Of a DNA stretch of 64,000 nucleotides, positions 39,753 to 51,642 are shown one piece after another (position 1 is the first letter of the stretch; each line of letters starts with the position of its first letter). This DNA is from Hybos culiciformis (Eukaryota > Arthropoda > Insecta > Diptera > Hybotidae), in the NCBI GenBank assembly GCA_964007475.1, contig OZ023273.1:119583812-119647811 (forward strand). Direction: 5' to 3'. Both the position numbers and the translations under genes were made by a program. Under the pieces are notes generated by a model, which had not been told where the DNA came from, did no database searches, and saw only the letters and a program-made list of their open reading frames with translations.

Positions 39753-40049
39753 CAAATAATAATTATATAATTATAATTTATATTTAGAATAAATAATCTC
39801 CTTGTTGCTGCCATTTTCCTCGTTTGTTGATAAAAGAAAAAAAATTCTTACTTGACATTTGACAATCACAGCAAACTTTATAATGACAACAAAGATATTT
39901 TTAGGGTTACCATTGTTCTATTTTTATTCATTTTGTTTTTTTGAATAAAAATAAGTGTAATTTTTGAAGTGTGGTTTAAATTTTTGTACTAAAATCCAAC
40001 CACACTCGTTTAAAAATTTAGTAGTAGAGGTTCGAAGATCCTTTAAAAA

Positions 40050-40537
40050 TAGTAGATTGAAACACATGTTAAGAAAATTCATCGACTGATCGACTGGCCG
40101 CTTTTTAGAAAAAAAAAAATAGCCACGTATTTTTTTATTGGTTCTTTTTTTTTTTTTTTGTTTGCTCAGAGGGAAAATATAGATTAGCTCAGAGGGAAAA
40201 TTTAGATTTTAGCATTATAAACTAAGCTTTGTTTGACATTGATATGATGCATGTTAGAGGTATACATTTGCAATTTTTTTTTTTTTGTTATTTGTCTGTA
40301 TTGAAATATTGTGAGTGTGAGTGATATTATTTTTGTTTATAGTATTACGCAGTTCAAAATGAAGAATGTAAATACAATATAGAGCAATGTAAATACAATT
40401 TACATCACAGGGAAATGTAAATACAATTTACATTCCTCTATAATTGCATGTGTATTGATGCATGTAATGGACCATTTACCGAGCTAAATTTGCGAATGTA
40501 AATACAACTTACCTAAGACATGCGCATTAAAATACAT
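40050..40537 (+). repeat. Dispersed repeat R1, copy B (full length, own internal array)
   Basis: It starts with TAGTAGATTG and ACATGTTAAGAAAATT as in copy A. It shares with copy C TGTATTGAAATATTGTGAG, GATATTAT.TTTGTTTA, GTATTACG, then TGCATGTGTATTGA.GCAT, CCATTTA, CTAAATT, AATACAAC and CGCATTAAAATA near the end. Between GTATTACG and TGCATGTG lies an array of AATGTAAATACAAT units (40365, 40386, 40414) that copy C lacks. A separate 24-bp tandem pair, GCTCAGAGGGAAAAT, starts at 40164 and 40188. Confidence 0.75.
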
Positions 40538-43500
40538 TACATTTGTAAATATCAAAAAATCAGATGTATCGGTTATTGCGGTAATTTTTTCCATAGAAAT
40601 AATATTAGTTTTAAGATTTATAGACATGATATTGATTGAATTTAGAATCGAATTTGAAAAAAATTTTAATCAAAAACGAAAAAGGAAATTTCATTTAAGT
40701 ACAAAATAATTTTGAACAACGAAATTTAAAGAAATCTTTAAGTTAGGTATAGAAGCAAAAAACTTGAAATAAAAAAAGAAGAATTTTATACCGAAAATTA
40801 ATTTTTCAGTCAAAGACGTCTGGATTTGTTATGTATTTTTTTTTTTCTTTATAATACTCAAAGATTTTTCCTCTAAAAAAATGTCATATTCTTGCAGTGT
40901 GCCAGATGTTGACAAAAAATAATATAATTCTGTTAATAGCATAATAAGAAAAATAAAAACCTCAGAACAATATAAAACTAATAATTGCATTAGTAAGTAC
41001 AAAGGAAAACTAGTTTGGATCAATATAACATTCCTTTATTGTATCCATATATGAAATTTATATTGCAAATTACTTTTCATTGTAGAATTCCTTTATAGAT
41101 CCAAATTAAAAGAAAAAAAAAATTAAATTACTCCCATTGCGATTAATTAAATTGAAAGAATTCAGAATTAATTTCTATACGAGAAAATTTTTGAGTTTCC
41201 AAAAATAAGATTAGCTTCGAGCTCAGTACAGATATTCATACATAATGTAGACTTATGTTAATCTTAAATTTTCAATTTATGAAATAAATAGACTTTGTTT
41301 TATAAAAATGTTTATATGTTTTCCTATTTTACTTATTTTTATATACATACTTCAATCATAAGCCAACATCATGTCTTATCCGAAAAAGGTAAAGATTTTT
41401 TTCTTAATTATTCTATGTATATACTCAATATTGTTGAAAGGAAAATTTATTCAAAATGACTTAAGAATTTATAATTAGCTATTATGATCCAAAATGAAGC
41501 TAAATTTACTTACAAATTATATGAAAATAAAAATAAATCTTTTTCTATAGAAAAAAAAAAAAATATCTTCATTAAGATAAGAAAAATATTTATTTTTAAT
41601 TTACAAAGGAAAATTTCTTTATAGAATATAAAAATAATTTCACATGCTGTACATATACCAATACCTATGTTAGTACATACATATATAGTTACTTTATATA
41701 CTTATATCTTTTTTCGTTTAATTGGGTTTAAGGATGATACAATTTATGATTTTCCAAATTTGGTATTTGTTAATATACAAACATACATAAGTATATGTTT
41801 TATGCTCTTATTATGTAAAAGAAAGGATTAATTTCAACATCTTTTGTAAAATTTTTTCATGAATCAGAAGCAAAAAAAAAAAATTATTATTCATTTCTTC
41901 TTTTTATTGGTCATAGATTTTAATTTAATTATCTTTCGGTTGTTATCGATATTACAAATTTTTTTATTATTTTAATTAACCAAGATAAAGAATAATTTTA
42001 ATTATAGTATCAGCAATAATAATAATTAATTTTTTATTATTTTCATGCAAAAAAATATGTTTTTTGTTAAAGTTGAGATAAAACTTAAAAAATGAAATAT
42101 GTAAAAATTTGCAGCTAAAGTCATTTGTGCTAAAAATTAGAGCTTACATCAAAAATTTTTTTGAAGTATCAGAAATAATACATATTTTAATTTTAAAAAA
42201 TCTCATTTTATGGAGCTTTGAAGGAGGTTGCACCTTTTTACATATTATACATATAGATATAAATTTTTGGTCAAAAAAAAGAAAAGGATACAAAGGTAAA
42301 CACTGTTTGTGTATTTCATTTCTTTTTTTTTTTTTAAATATTATTATCTTTTTTAGATATTTTCCTTCCAAGAATTTCCCTATAAATACATTTTCACAAA
42401 AAAAAACGAAAAGTTTTAAACAATTTAAAAATAATAATTTTGTAAAAACGAAAAAATTAACACAAACAGTTTTTTGCCACATTTTGCCCCTTCGTTCTGG
42501 TAAAAACTTTTTTTGTGGTATAAAAGTATAGAATTAAAAAAAATAATAATAATAATAATAATTTTTACAATAATACCTAATTGTGGAAAAAAAAAATGGA
42601 AAACTTACCCATAAGAAAATCTTTAACAGTTAATTTTAAGTTTATATAAAAAGAATAAATTAACAAACTCAAGACATTTTCCATTATATATATTTCAATT
42701 AAAAAGTCTCTGTCATGAGCGTGAACAAATTTATTCATAATTTTTCCAACACTCACAATTTATTCGTTCTAAATACTTACTGCTTTTATCGAGTTTTCAA
42801 TTTGACTATTCCATACAAGTAACATCAAAATTGAAGCAATTTCGTTTTCAAGAAATAAAAATAACCAGAAAAGTGTAAGAATTTTTTAAGGATTTTGGTT
42901 TTTTTTTTCAAAATTTCAAAATTCAAAATTTAAACCACAAATGTCTATTTCATAAAAAATGACCTAATTATCATTGCCTTTTTCTCAACCAACTAATTTT
43001 TTTACGCCTCGGTGGGTGAAATACATTATATGTTTAAGTTAAATCTCATAGTCATCAAATTTCAGATATTTTGAAAATATCGACAATATTATTCTCTACT
43101 GTCAGGAAAAGAAGTAAATTTCTTTTTGATATAAATTATTTAAGTAATTATTTTTAAAAATATGAGCTTGATTTTTTGCTACTTTCTTTTGAACATCTTT
43201 GTATCGACAATATTATACATTCATTTTAACTAGCAAGAATTATGCTTGTCATTAGGATGTATCATGAATTAAAATAGCTACATTATAGTTATGTAAATTT
43301 AATATGTATCTTACAGAAATTTTTAGACATCAAACATACAAGAACACATAATAAATTTTTATATAAATGAACCAAAAATTTTAATGAGTGTCCACGTCGA
43401 AAGTTTTTGATTTTAAGGGTTCTTAATTTTTATTTTTTTTTCCTAACAAAATGATTAAAAGTTTTTATACTTGGAAAAGTTTTTCTTCTTAGCAATAATT

Positions 43501-45701
43501 TTCTTCTTGATAAATTTTCTTTGTAAAAATTTTAAGCACGTAAAAGTTATGCTTATCTTAATTAATGAAAAAATAAATAAATAAAAATTCTCTAAAACCT
43601 AATTTTTGAAAAAAAAAATAAATAAATAAAAATAAAAAAAAAAGGAAGAAAAAAATTATTATAAAAAAATATTGTCAAGTATATTTTTTATTAAAGTTTT
43701 ATTTGTAAAGAAATTTATCCTCTAATTAAGCGTCCAATTAAAATGCAATATAATTATATTTAAAAGCAAAAATGTTGGCAATAATTTTTTTTTTCACTCG
43801 ACTTTAGGGGCTCTAATTGTGTTCAGAACTTTTATATCTCTTGCGAACAGTAAAGTAAAGACGCTAAACAAATTTTCATTATTGATGGATTTTGAAGAAA
43901 ATAATTATTTGATAATTTCATTCCAATTTTATTAATTTTTCGCGTAGATAGTTATTATCCTGAATTGGTTTTTCTAGTAGATAGTTTATTTAGGATAGTT
44001 TATTTATTCATAAAGAAAATAGAAATACTTTATTTTTCAATCTAAATTTAAAAATAAAACGAAAACCGTATATAATGATCATATAATGTCACATAAAACC
44101 ATATAATATGACTTTCGTAATAATATAGAAAAGAAAATTCTTTGCTAATACAAGTCTTTAATAACTTTAAGCATTTTTGTAATAAGAAATGTTCAATTAC
44201 TGAAACATTATGATGATATCCAGCATAGTTGTTCCAATTCACAAAATCACTTATTTTTTAAAATTAAAAAACTATGATATGTTATTTATGATCAATATAT
44301 ATAATAAAGGGGTTAACTTATAAATTATATTCTACAAACAATTTAGTTTGCTTTAAAAGTTCATAATTTTATATTATTAGTATTAAAATATTGTACGTAA
44401 ATATTATTTTCATAATTTAATTCTAAACTTTTTTAATATACAATATTTTTAATTACCACAATTGTCTTAATTGTTTTATTATAATTTTTAAGAATGATTT
44501 TAATTAAAATCAAAAAAAAAAATAAGTTGTCATTATTGATAATTTTTAGATTTATAAATTAGAATTTTGATATTATTAAAATACAAAAAAATAATACAAA
44601 AAAAAAAGGCAAAGGGTCCATAATCTGTAATTAGATAAACTCTCCTCCAATAATTTGCATTAACATTATATACAACGTTTTTTTTTATCTTACCCTTAGA
44701 AATAATATTATTTCTATTAATTAGTAAAAATTATTTGATAATGTGGCGATAGCTCTTCAATTTTGGTCATATTTTTCACTTTTAAAATTCAATATTTAGG
44801 AAGTCCTTTTGTAAAGTTTTTTTTTCATCTAGCGCAGTCATGAAGGATCAGTCGAAATATATCATAAGTATAACATTAATAAAGAGAATTTCCCAGATTC
44901 ATTCCATGAATTCAATGAATACGTTAAAAATTCTTCATTACGAATCATAAACATATTAGATTATACAGATTATTATCAGTAAGATAATGAAAAAAAATTG
45001 GTAAGACGAAATTCAATTTCGACCACATAAAAAAAAAATTCTTCGACATGGGTTTATTAAAACAAATTTTCTGAATTAATATACAAGTAATTTTCAAGTG
45101 TACCTTAACATTATTGTTATTTTCTTGTGTTGCATTGTAACGTATTATAAAGTTTAACGCCGTCTGGGTACAAGAAAATTGCGTTTTAACTTGAGTAAAC
45201 AAATCCCGACATATTGTATATACTAATAACTAAATCACATTTGATATATACGTATATATAATATTTTATAATATACTATAATATTTATAAAACTTCTACT
45301 GAATATTTTATTATTATTAAATCTGTTTTTATTTTTTTCTTTAATAAAAATCAGCAGAAAAAAACTGAAAACTTAATTTATTTATTGATTTGAAACATAA
45401 ACATAATAACATGTCTATTTTTTACACAAATTATACCTATATTGACTAAAAATATTCTTTTTTTAGATTCTTTCAATATTATTAATATGCAAAATGAATA
45501 AAAAATAACATTAACAAAATTATTTATTCAAATAAATTTTATTATTGCTATACTAATATTCATTAAATTAATGAATATAAAAAAAATAAAATCAAAATCA
45601 AATTTACTTCACTTTAATAATAATTCGATAAATTAATAGAAAAAAGAAGAACATTTTCTTTTATGTTTTTTAGTTAACTTTTTGTCCTTTATAAAATAAG
45701 A
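40538..45701. other. Gene-free A/T-rich stretch upstream of the receptor gene
   Basis: No supportable gene. Microsatellites of the AAT type (about 42540-42562) and AAAT type (43570-43640) occur. A 140-codon frame near 42109-42531 lacks any ATG and overlaps an equally long antisense frame. A near-palindrome ATATTCATTAAATTAATGAA lies about 125 bp before the receptor ATG; its meaning is unknown. Confidence 0.5.
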
Positions 45702-47456
45702 ATGAATTTTATTTTCATAATTTTAAGTCTATTTTGCTTACGGGCCAGCTTTTCCGTAAATTTCAATGATTTATTAAGAGTTCTGTTAGAAAATAAAAAT
45801 AATAATAGGATTCTTGATTTTGATTATGTTGTGACTTTTCGTAATGTGGAAAATTTTCTAGTTTTATCAAATTATGAAATTTTAATTAAACAATTTTATT
45901 TAAATTATCGAATACCTTTAATACAAATAACTAGCGAGCCGAAATTCAAAATTTCTGCACATTTCAGTCAAAGTGCACTTTTTTTAATATTCGCATCAAA
46001 TGACAAAGATAAAATTTTTAATGTAGTTTCAAAAAGTTTAGAACAAATGTATTATTCAAAAATTATAATTATTTCTGAATGTCATAATAATATCACGATA
46101 CAAGAATTATTTCGTTGGATTTGGAATCAAAGATTTGTTAATTCACTTATTTTCTCAAATAATCAAATCTATGGTTATAAATTTAATTCATTTTTAGAAA
46201 ATGGTATACAAAATTTAAGCTTGAATGAAATTTTTTCCACGGAAATATTAAAAAATATACATGGATTTGTCGTAAAATCTCCGCTGGTACGTGATCGACT
46301 AGAATCTTATTATTATCAAAATTCAAAAAACTCTACAACTATAAGTGGACTATACGGTAGAATATTAAAATATTTTATTGAAAAAGTGAATGGCAAATTT
46401 GAAATTGAGAAAATCCCATCAGATACGGTTTTATCAGAGAATTTTCTAATTAAACTTATTGAGGAAAAGAAAGCTGAAATTGGAATTAATGGTGCTTTTA
46501 CTGAGTTTCGAAACAACGTTCGGTACTCTTATCCTATTCATTATTTAAAAACATGTTTACTTGTACCCAATAGCAATGAAATACCATTACATCTATATTT
46601 TGGGAAACCATTTAAATTTAATGTGTGGATATTTATACTTGGAACTTTAATCTATAGTATTATAATTGAATTGATTCTCGTAAAAACAAATTATATTGAC
46701 TTAAATTTTGGACAAATATTTACAAAATGTTTTTGTATATTTTTTAATATGTCATCAATGACAAGGAAAATGCTTCGTCCTAATTTGAAGTCCTTATCAA
46801 CAAGTGGAATATTATTTGTTGGTGGTTTCATATTAACCAATTTATACACAAGCTTTCTAACTACAATTCTATCAACTACATTGTATGAAAAACAAATTGA
46901 TACGGTTAATGATTTGCAAAAAGCACGTTTCAAAGTATTAATTTACAAGGCGGAACCAAAACAATTTTTAGAAATGGTAGAATTTTTTTCACACTATAAA
47001 GTTGAAGTTCATGAAACTGATGAATTTACAGTAGCACATTCTCGAGATTCGTTAAATACTTCATTTGGATTTATTACTAGCTCAGAAACTGCAACGTATA
47101 TTCTATCGCAGCAACAATATTCTGTGAAACCTCTTATGAGATTTTCTAAAATATGTTTTAGCAATAGTGTACGAACATTTATAATGTCTTTAAGATTTCC
47201 GTTGGCAATTCAGTTAGATTTATTTATGCTACGAACATTTGAAGTTGGATTACATAAAATTTGGTTTCTGCAAAGTCTAAACGATCTATATGTATCTGGA
47301 AAATTTAAACACATTAAACAATATTCAATTAATACTCATATAATTACTGCTGATCATTTTACAGTGGCTTATTATATTTTATGGAAAGGTTATGCATTGT
47401 CTGGAATTGTTTTTATTTTTGAGAAATGTTTGAAGAAGAAAGGCGAACGAAAATAG
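45702..47456 (+). CDS. Divergent insect ionotropic receptor (IR), single exon
   Basis: The 584-residue product has the architecture of insect ionotropic receptors, chemosensory relatives of ionotropic glutamate receptors that act as ligand-gated cation channels in the sensory neuron membrane. A signal peptide is visible (residues 1-18), then a poorly conserved extracellular region and the S1 half of the ligand-binding domain (about 185-300, including the typical EFRNNVRYSYPIHY). TM1 is at about 308-327, a pore segment at 336-352, and TM3 at about 368-392 (GFILTNLYTSFLTTILSTTL, a family hallmark). The S2 half follows, with YEKQIDTVNDLQ just after TM3, and TM4 is at about 551-575. Length, intron-free structure and low conservation point to the divergent IRs, often gustatory, rather than conserved co-receptors. 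The ATG is supported by the signal peptide that follows. Subfamily and ligand cannot be named. Confidence 0.88.
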   Translation: MNFIFIILSLFCLRASFSVNFNDLLRVLLENKNNNRILDFDYVVTFRNVENFLVLSNYEILIKQFYLNYRIPLIQITSEPKFKISAHFSQSALFLIFASNDKDKIFNVVSKSLEQMYYSKIIIISECHNNITIQELFRWIWNQRFVNSLIFSNNQIYGYKFNSFLENGIQNLSLNEIFSTEILKNIHGFVVKSPLVRDRLESYYYQNSKNSTTISGLYGRILKYFIEKVNGKFEIEKIPSDTVLSENFLIKLIEEKKAEIGINGAFTEFRNNVRYSYPIHYLKTCLLVPNSNEIPLHLYFGKPFKFNVWIFILGTLIYSIIIELILVKTNYIDLNFGQIFTKCFCIFFNMSSMTRKMLRPNLKSLSTSGILFVGGFILTNLYTSFLTTILSTTLYEKQIDTVNDLQKARFKVLIYKAEPKQFLEMVEFFSHYKVEVHETDEFTVAHSRDSLNTSFGFITSSETATYILSQQQYSVKPLMRFSKICFSNSVRTFIMSLRFPLAIQLDLFMLRTFEVGLHKIWFLQSLNDLYVSGKFKHIKQYSINTHIITADHFTVAYYILWKGYALSGIVFIFEKCLKKKGERK

Positions 47457-47564
47457 CTTGAGTTTTTAATATTCAAGTACAATTAACGCTATAAATTAAA
47501 TTTAATTAATTTCATTATCTCATAGTATATGCAATGAAGAATACGTGTTGAAATGTCTGCAAAA

Positions 47565-47570
47565 AATAAA
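47565..47570 (+). terminator. Candidate polyadenylation signal of the IR gene
   Basis: AATAAA occurs about 109 bases after the TAG stop at 47454-47456. In so A/T-rich a sequence the hexamer is common, so only its position recommends it. Confidence 0.4.
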
Positions 47571-50500
47571 AGACTTGATTTATTTATTAGATTTAAGTTT
47601 AGAAAAAATTCTGTGAAAATTGAAAAAGAAGGAATTTTGGTTAGAAGATATTCAATGAAAAATATTTATTAGTATTAAAACCATAAAATAATTTATTATT
47701 CCAATATATTGCCGTCTTAAAATTTCTTCTTTGCTTAGAAGTGCGAAAGCGAGCAGTAACAGTCTGTCGATAAAATTAAAAAACAACGATACAATTAAAA
47801 AACAATAAAATTAAAAAACTACGATAATAAAACAAATAATTTCAAAACTTTTCCTGGCTGAAAAATAATTTTTTTTTTAATTAAAATAAATAAATAGATA
47901 TAAATTACTTTGTATAATTATATAAACTAAATTATTTTTTTTTTTTACATAATAACAAAACGAGCCCCTTTTTATTAAAGATATTTAATTATAAATTTAA
48001 TTAATTAAAAATATTGATAAAAATAATAATTAATTTTTATATTTTAATGTTCATTTTTGTATTTTTTTCTTTCAATATGATTAAACTTTGTAAGAAATTG
48101 TATAAAATTGTGGAATTGGATTCAATTGAATTTTTAGACAAGAAAATATCTAAATTTTTAAATATAAACATTATAAATGTAAAATATATAATTATGTTTT
48201 TATACATATGGATTAGTAACTTATCTATAGGTATTGTACTTCTAGCTTTTCTGCACCAATATCTTTTGTCTTTGTTTTTATGTCAACTCAATAAAAAACC
48301 AACAATAATAATTAATTTTCCAATCGTAATAAAATCTTAAAATTTATTTGATTGCAAAAGTACTGATTTCCATTTTGCTCGATCATACTATCCGTATCCG
48401 CACTGTCACAGCATATAATAAGGTTAGTTGTTTAAAATTTAACAAGTTTATTAATTGTTATTATGAATTTTAATCAAAATTGAATCAGTTTGTAATTTCT
48501 ACATTACTTTTCATATATGTATAATGAAAAAAAGCTATTATAAATGGTTACAATGGATATCAATTGGAAATTTAATTATGAAATTTCAAAAAAAAAAAAA
48601 ACCTTATATCGTTTTGACATGAAAGGAAATTTTTTTTCCAAAATAAAACTACTCAAATCGTATTGTAAAGCATATTGCAGCAAAAAAAAAAGCTATTAAC
48701 GGAATACAATAGCATAAAAGATAATAATAGAAAATTGATTCAAAATTTGCATTTTGGATGTTGTTCATTTTTCGTTGTATTTATCTAAAAAAAATCAACT
48801 TTATATTTTCATCCATATTTTGGTTAAATTATAAATTGGAAAACGACCGTGTTTTTCTTTAATTCTTTTTCTATCGAAAATTAGTTTTTTCTTTGGTTCA
48901 GCGAGCCCTTTTAAAAAAAATTATTTTGCTGATAAAATTAATTATTTTTCTAAAGAAAACCTAAACTTTTTTATTATACCACCAGTATAGGAAAACTTTT
49001 TCCTTTTTATTATTATTATTATTGTAATAATTATGTATATGATCTGAGATAAATAGATGATGAATTAATTTAATAAATTCAGTTAAAATCTTTTTATACA
49101 ATGTTTGTGTTTATCATTGATTTTCAGGATTTTTTTTTTCGAAGATATAAGAATAATAATAAGTTAATAAATTTTAGACTTAAAGGATTTTGAATCACGA
49201 AAATAAATTACAATTTTATTTTTCATTTCAACAAAGATTTTTTTACTGAGATTGGAAATTTTTTTATAAGATATCCGAGAATGATCACTGGAAGTTTAAA
49301 ATTCCAATTATATCTCTTAAAGCTAAAGCCCTATATTAAATAAGTATTAGTCATAAGATGATCATCCCTGGTATTATACAAAATCTAACATGTAAAAATG
49401 TTTTTTTTAACATAAGATAACATTTTACTGCATTTCATTGAAAATTTTCCTTTTAAGAAAATGAAGTAAGTATATTAAAATAATATATTCACATGCGAAA
49501 ATATTCGTCATAATATTATTATAATAAATAATAATAGTAATAATTATTCAAAACTTAATTTAGTAGTATGTACATAAAAACTTATATATAAGGTAAATAT
49601 CGCAAAAAAGTTTTCTCAAAATTGTGGCACATCATAATATATAGTTTTGATTTGAAACTAAAGTTCGAAAAAAAAAATGTAATGAAGTAAGCATCAGATG
49701 CCAACACCCAACACACTTTATTGCGAGAGTTTCTAATACCATCATTTTATACTTGAAATATTTTTCTTTAATATTGCCATAAAGAGTTTTATTCTTGTTG
49801 TTTTTTTTTTTTTTTTTTGCAATTAAACTTTGTAATTAATTTTAATTTTATCTCCCACAATTACTTTATCTTCATTCACTGAAATTAAAAAAAAAAAAAA
49901 AAAGTTTTTCTTTCATATGGCGGAAAATAATTTCAATTTGCAATAAAGTATATAAGTAAAAAAAAAAAAAAAAATGGAAAAAATCGTTGCTGTAGAAAAA
50001 AAAAAGAAACATTATTAATGAAAAAAAAAAAGAAAACCGAAAATTTAAAGGAACAAAAATTACAATTTAATTTTTCCGAACCATTTAACTGTATTCCTGC
50101 TATAAAACATTCATACAAGGACGAAAATAGGAAAATTTAGTATTACAAAATTAAATAAAGGATTTGAAAAGCTTTTCGTTAAGCATTTTTTTTTTAAGAA
50201 TAAGTATTAAATAGTTAAAAAATAATCAATAAAATAAAAAATTATTTTTTTTTTTTTTTCAAATATTTTCAAGATTAAATAAAGAATTTTATCTTTGAGT
50301 TGAGTCGGATAATGACTTTATTTGTATATAAAAGAGTTTTATAATATTATTAAAGAATTTTCAATTTTCTTTTAATACATACATTTCGGTAAAGTTAAAT
50401 TTTGTTATTTTGATTGAGAATAACAATTACAAAATAAAATAAAATCAAATTATTATTGGTATAATAATAATTTTGATACTTAAATTTATATTAATTTCGG

Positions 50501-50972
50501 AGCCAAAAGAGTTGATTAGCTGATGGCTTTGAATTAAGTTCGACGTTAGTTCAAGGTTTCTGAAATAAAAATCCTAGTTTTGAATTATCAAATTTAAATC
50601 ATTTTATTTAACATAAACACATGCATTCAATTATTTGTAAATCGGTGAAATTTTAGTTTGTATAGAAATTCAAATTGTTTATTACTTAGCTATTAAGTTT
50701 ATGTAGTATGCATAACACAGAATTATTTTTATTTTATTATTTTTTGCCATGCTTAACAATAAATTTTATTGATATTATTTTATTTTAATATAATGTTGAC
50801 AATAAGAAAAAAAACCCTGAAAGTTTTTGTGGAATGAATCGCTTCAACAATTTCTTATAAATTACATACACCACTGTCATATAATATTGATGATACTTGA
50901 TACTTAAGTGGATAATAACTATATGTATGTTATATAGAACAATTTTTTCTTACAATTACATCAACTACTCTA
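47571..50972. other. Gene-free A/T-rich stretch
   Basis: No convincing gene. A frame at 48014-48340 encodes a hydrophobic, Ile/Phe/Lys-rich peptide of up to 108 codons (first ATG leaves about 97) with no recognisable domain. TTA repeats lie near 49005-49022. There is no second receptor copy or fragment that I can detect. Confidence 0.5.
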
Positions 50973-50980
50973 CATAGTAT

Positions 50981-51634
50981 GGTGAACTGACATAACCGCG
51001 AATGTCATAACCGCGAAAAATTTTTGTCATAACCGCGAAACTAGAATTTGTATGAGTTTCGCGGTTATAACAAAAATTTTTGTTATAACCGCGAAACTAA
51101 TTTTATTTTTGTCATAACCGCGAATTCGCGGTTATGACAAAAAAAATGTTAAGTTTTTCGCGGTTATAACAAAAATTTTTGTTATAACCGCGAAACACAA
51201 AAACTCGATCATTTTGAAAAATGAAATAAGACCTCGATAAAAAAATGTTGTGTGGTAAGCACACAGGAGGGGGGGCAGCAGGGCGGCGCGCGAAATGATA
51301 AAAATTGATTTTTTGTGTTTCGCGGTTATAACAAAAATTTTTGTTATAACCGCGAAACACAAAAATTCGATTTTTGTCATTTCGCGGTTATAACAAACAT
51401 TTTTGTTATAACCGCGAAATGATAAAAATCGAAATTTTGTGTTTCGCGGTTATAACTAAAATTTTTGTTATAACCGCGAAACGAAATTTTTTCAATTTTT
51501 TGCCATATTTTTTCGCGGTTATGACAAAAAAAAATATAAGACATTTTTCGCGGTTATGACACTTTTATTTTTTATTTCGCGGTTATGACAAAAAAGTTTC
51601 GCGGTTATGACATTCGCGGTTATGTCATGTAGCC
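50981..51634. mobile_element. Nested-palindrome foldback element with CCGCG repeats
   Basis: A perfect 8-bp direct repeat CATAGTAT flanks the element (50973-50980 and 51635-51642). Left end GGTGAACTGACATAACCGCG and the inverted right end GGCTACATGACATAACCGCG agree over TGACATAACCGCG and continue as AATGTCATAACCGCGAAA. Inside are 20 copies of ATAACCGCGAA, nine forward and eleven reverse. Outer copies mostly read TCATAACCGCG; inner ones read TTATAACCGCG and pair into palindromes at 51055-51098, 51156-51195, 51310-51365 (56 bp, perfect), 51366-51433 and about 51434-51487. A separate 38-bp perfect palindrome centred on GAATTC lies at 51106-51143. The central spacer holds a GC-rich island with seven consecutive G. 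There is no credible ORF. Superfamily unknown. Confidence 0.88.
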
Positions 51635-51642
51635 CATAGTAT

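Noticed and set aside
40050..40537. Canonical Helitron
   Set aside because: The R1 ends start with TAGTAG and show no CTRR with a preceding hairpin at the other end; Helitron-like ancestry remains only a possibility.
41371..41388. ATGTCTTATCCGAAAAAG followed by GTAAAG, resembling a tiny first coding exon with a donor site
   Set aside because: Six codons and a common donor-like word are not enough; no partner exon could be found.
42109..42531. 140-codon open frame and a 112-codon antisense frame
   Set aside because: The forward frame contains no ATG at its start and both are Lys/Phe/Ile-rich; two long overlapping frames on opposite strands here reflect low stop density by chance, with no recognisable domain.
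48014..48340. Hydrophobic 108-codon frame downstream of the receptor
   Set aside because: Starts with TTG (first ATG leaves about 97 codons), composition follows the A/T background, and no receptor or other domain is recognisable.
51112..51380. Overlapping minus-strand frames of 82 codons in the foldback element
   Set aside because: They translate the palindromic repeat and its spacer and have no independent coding signal.
50981..51634. CRISPR-like regular repeats
   Set aside because: Repeats alternate in orientation, spacers are themselves palindromic or A/T tracts, and a target-site duplication bounds the whole; this is a eukaryotic foldback transposon.
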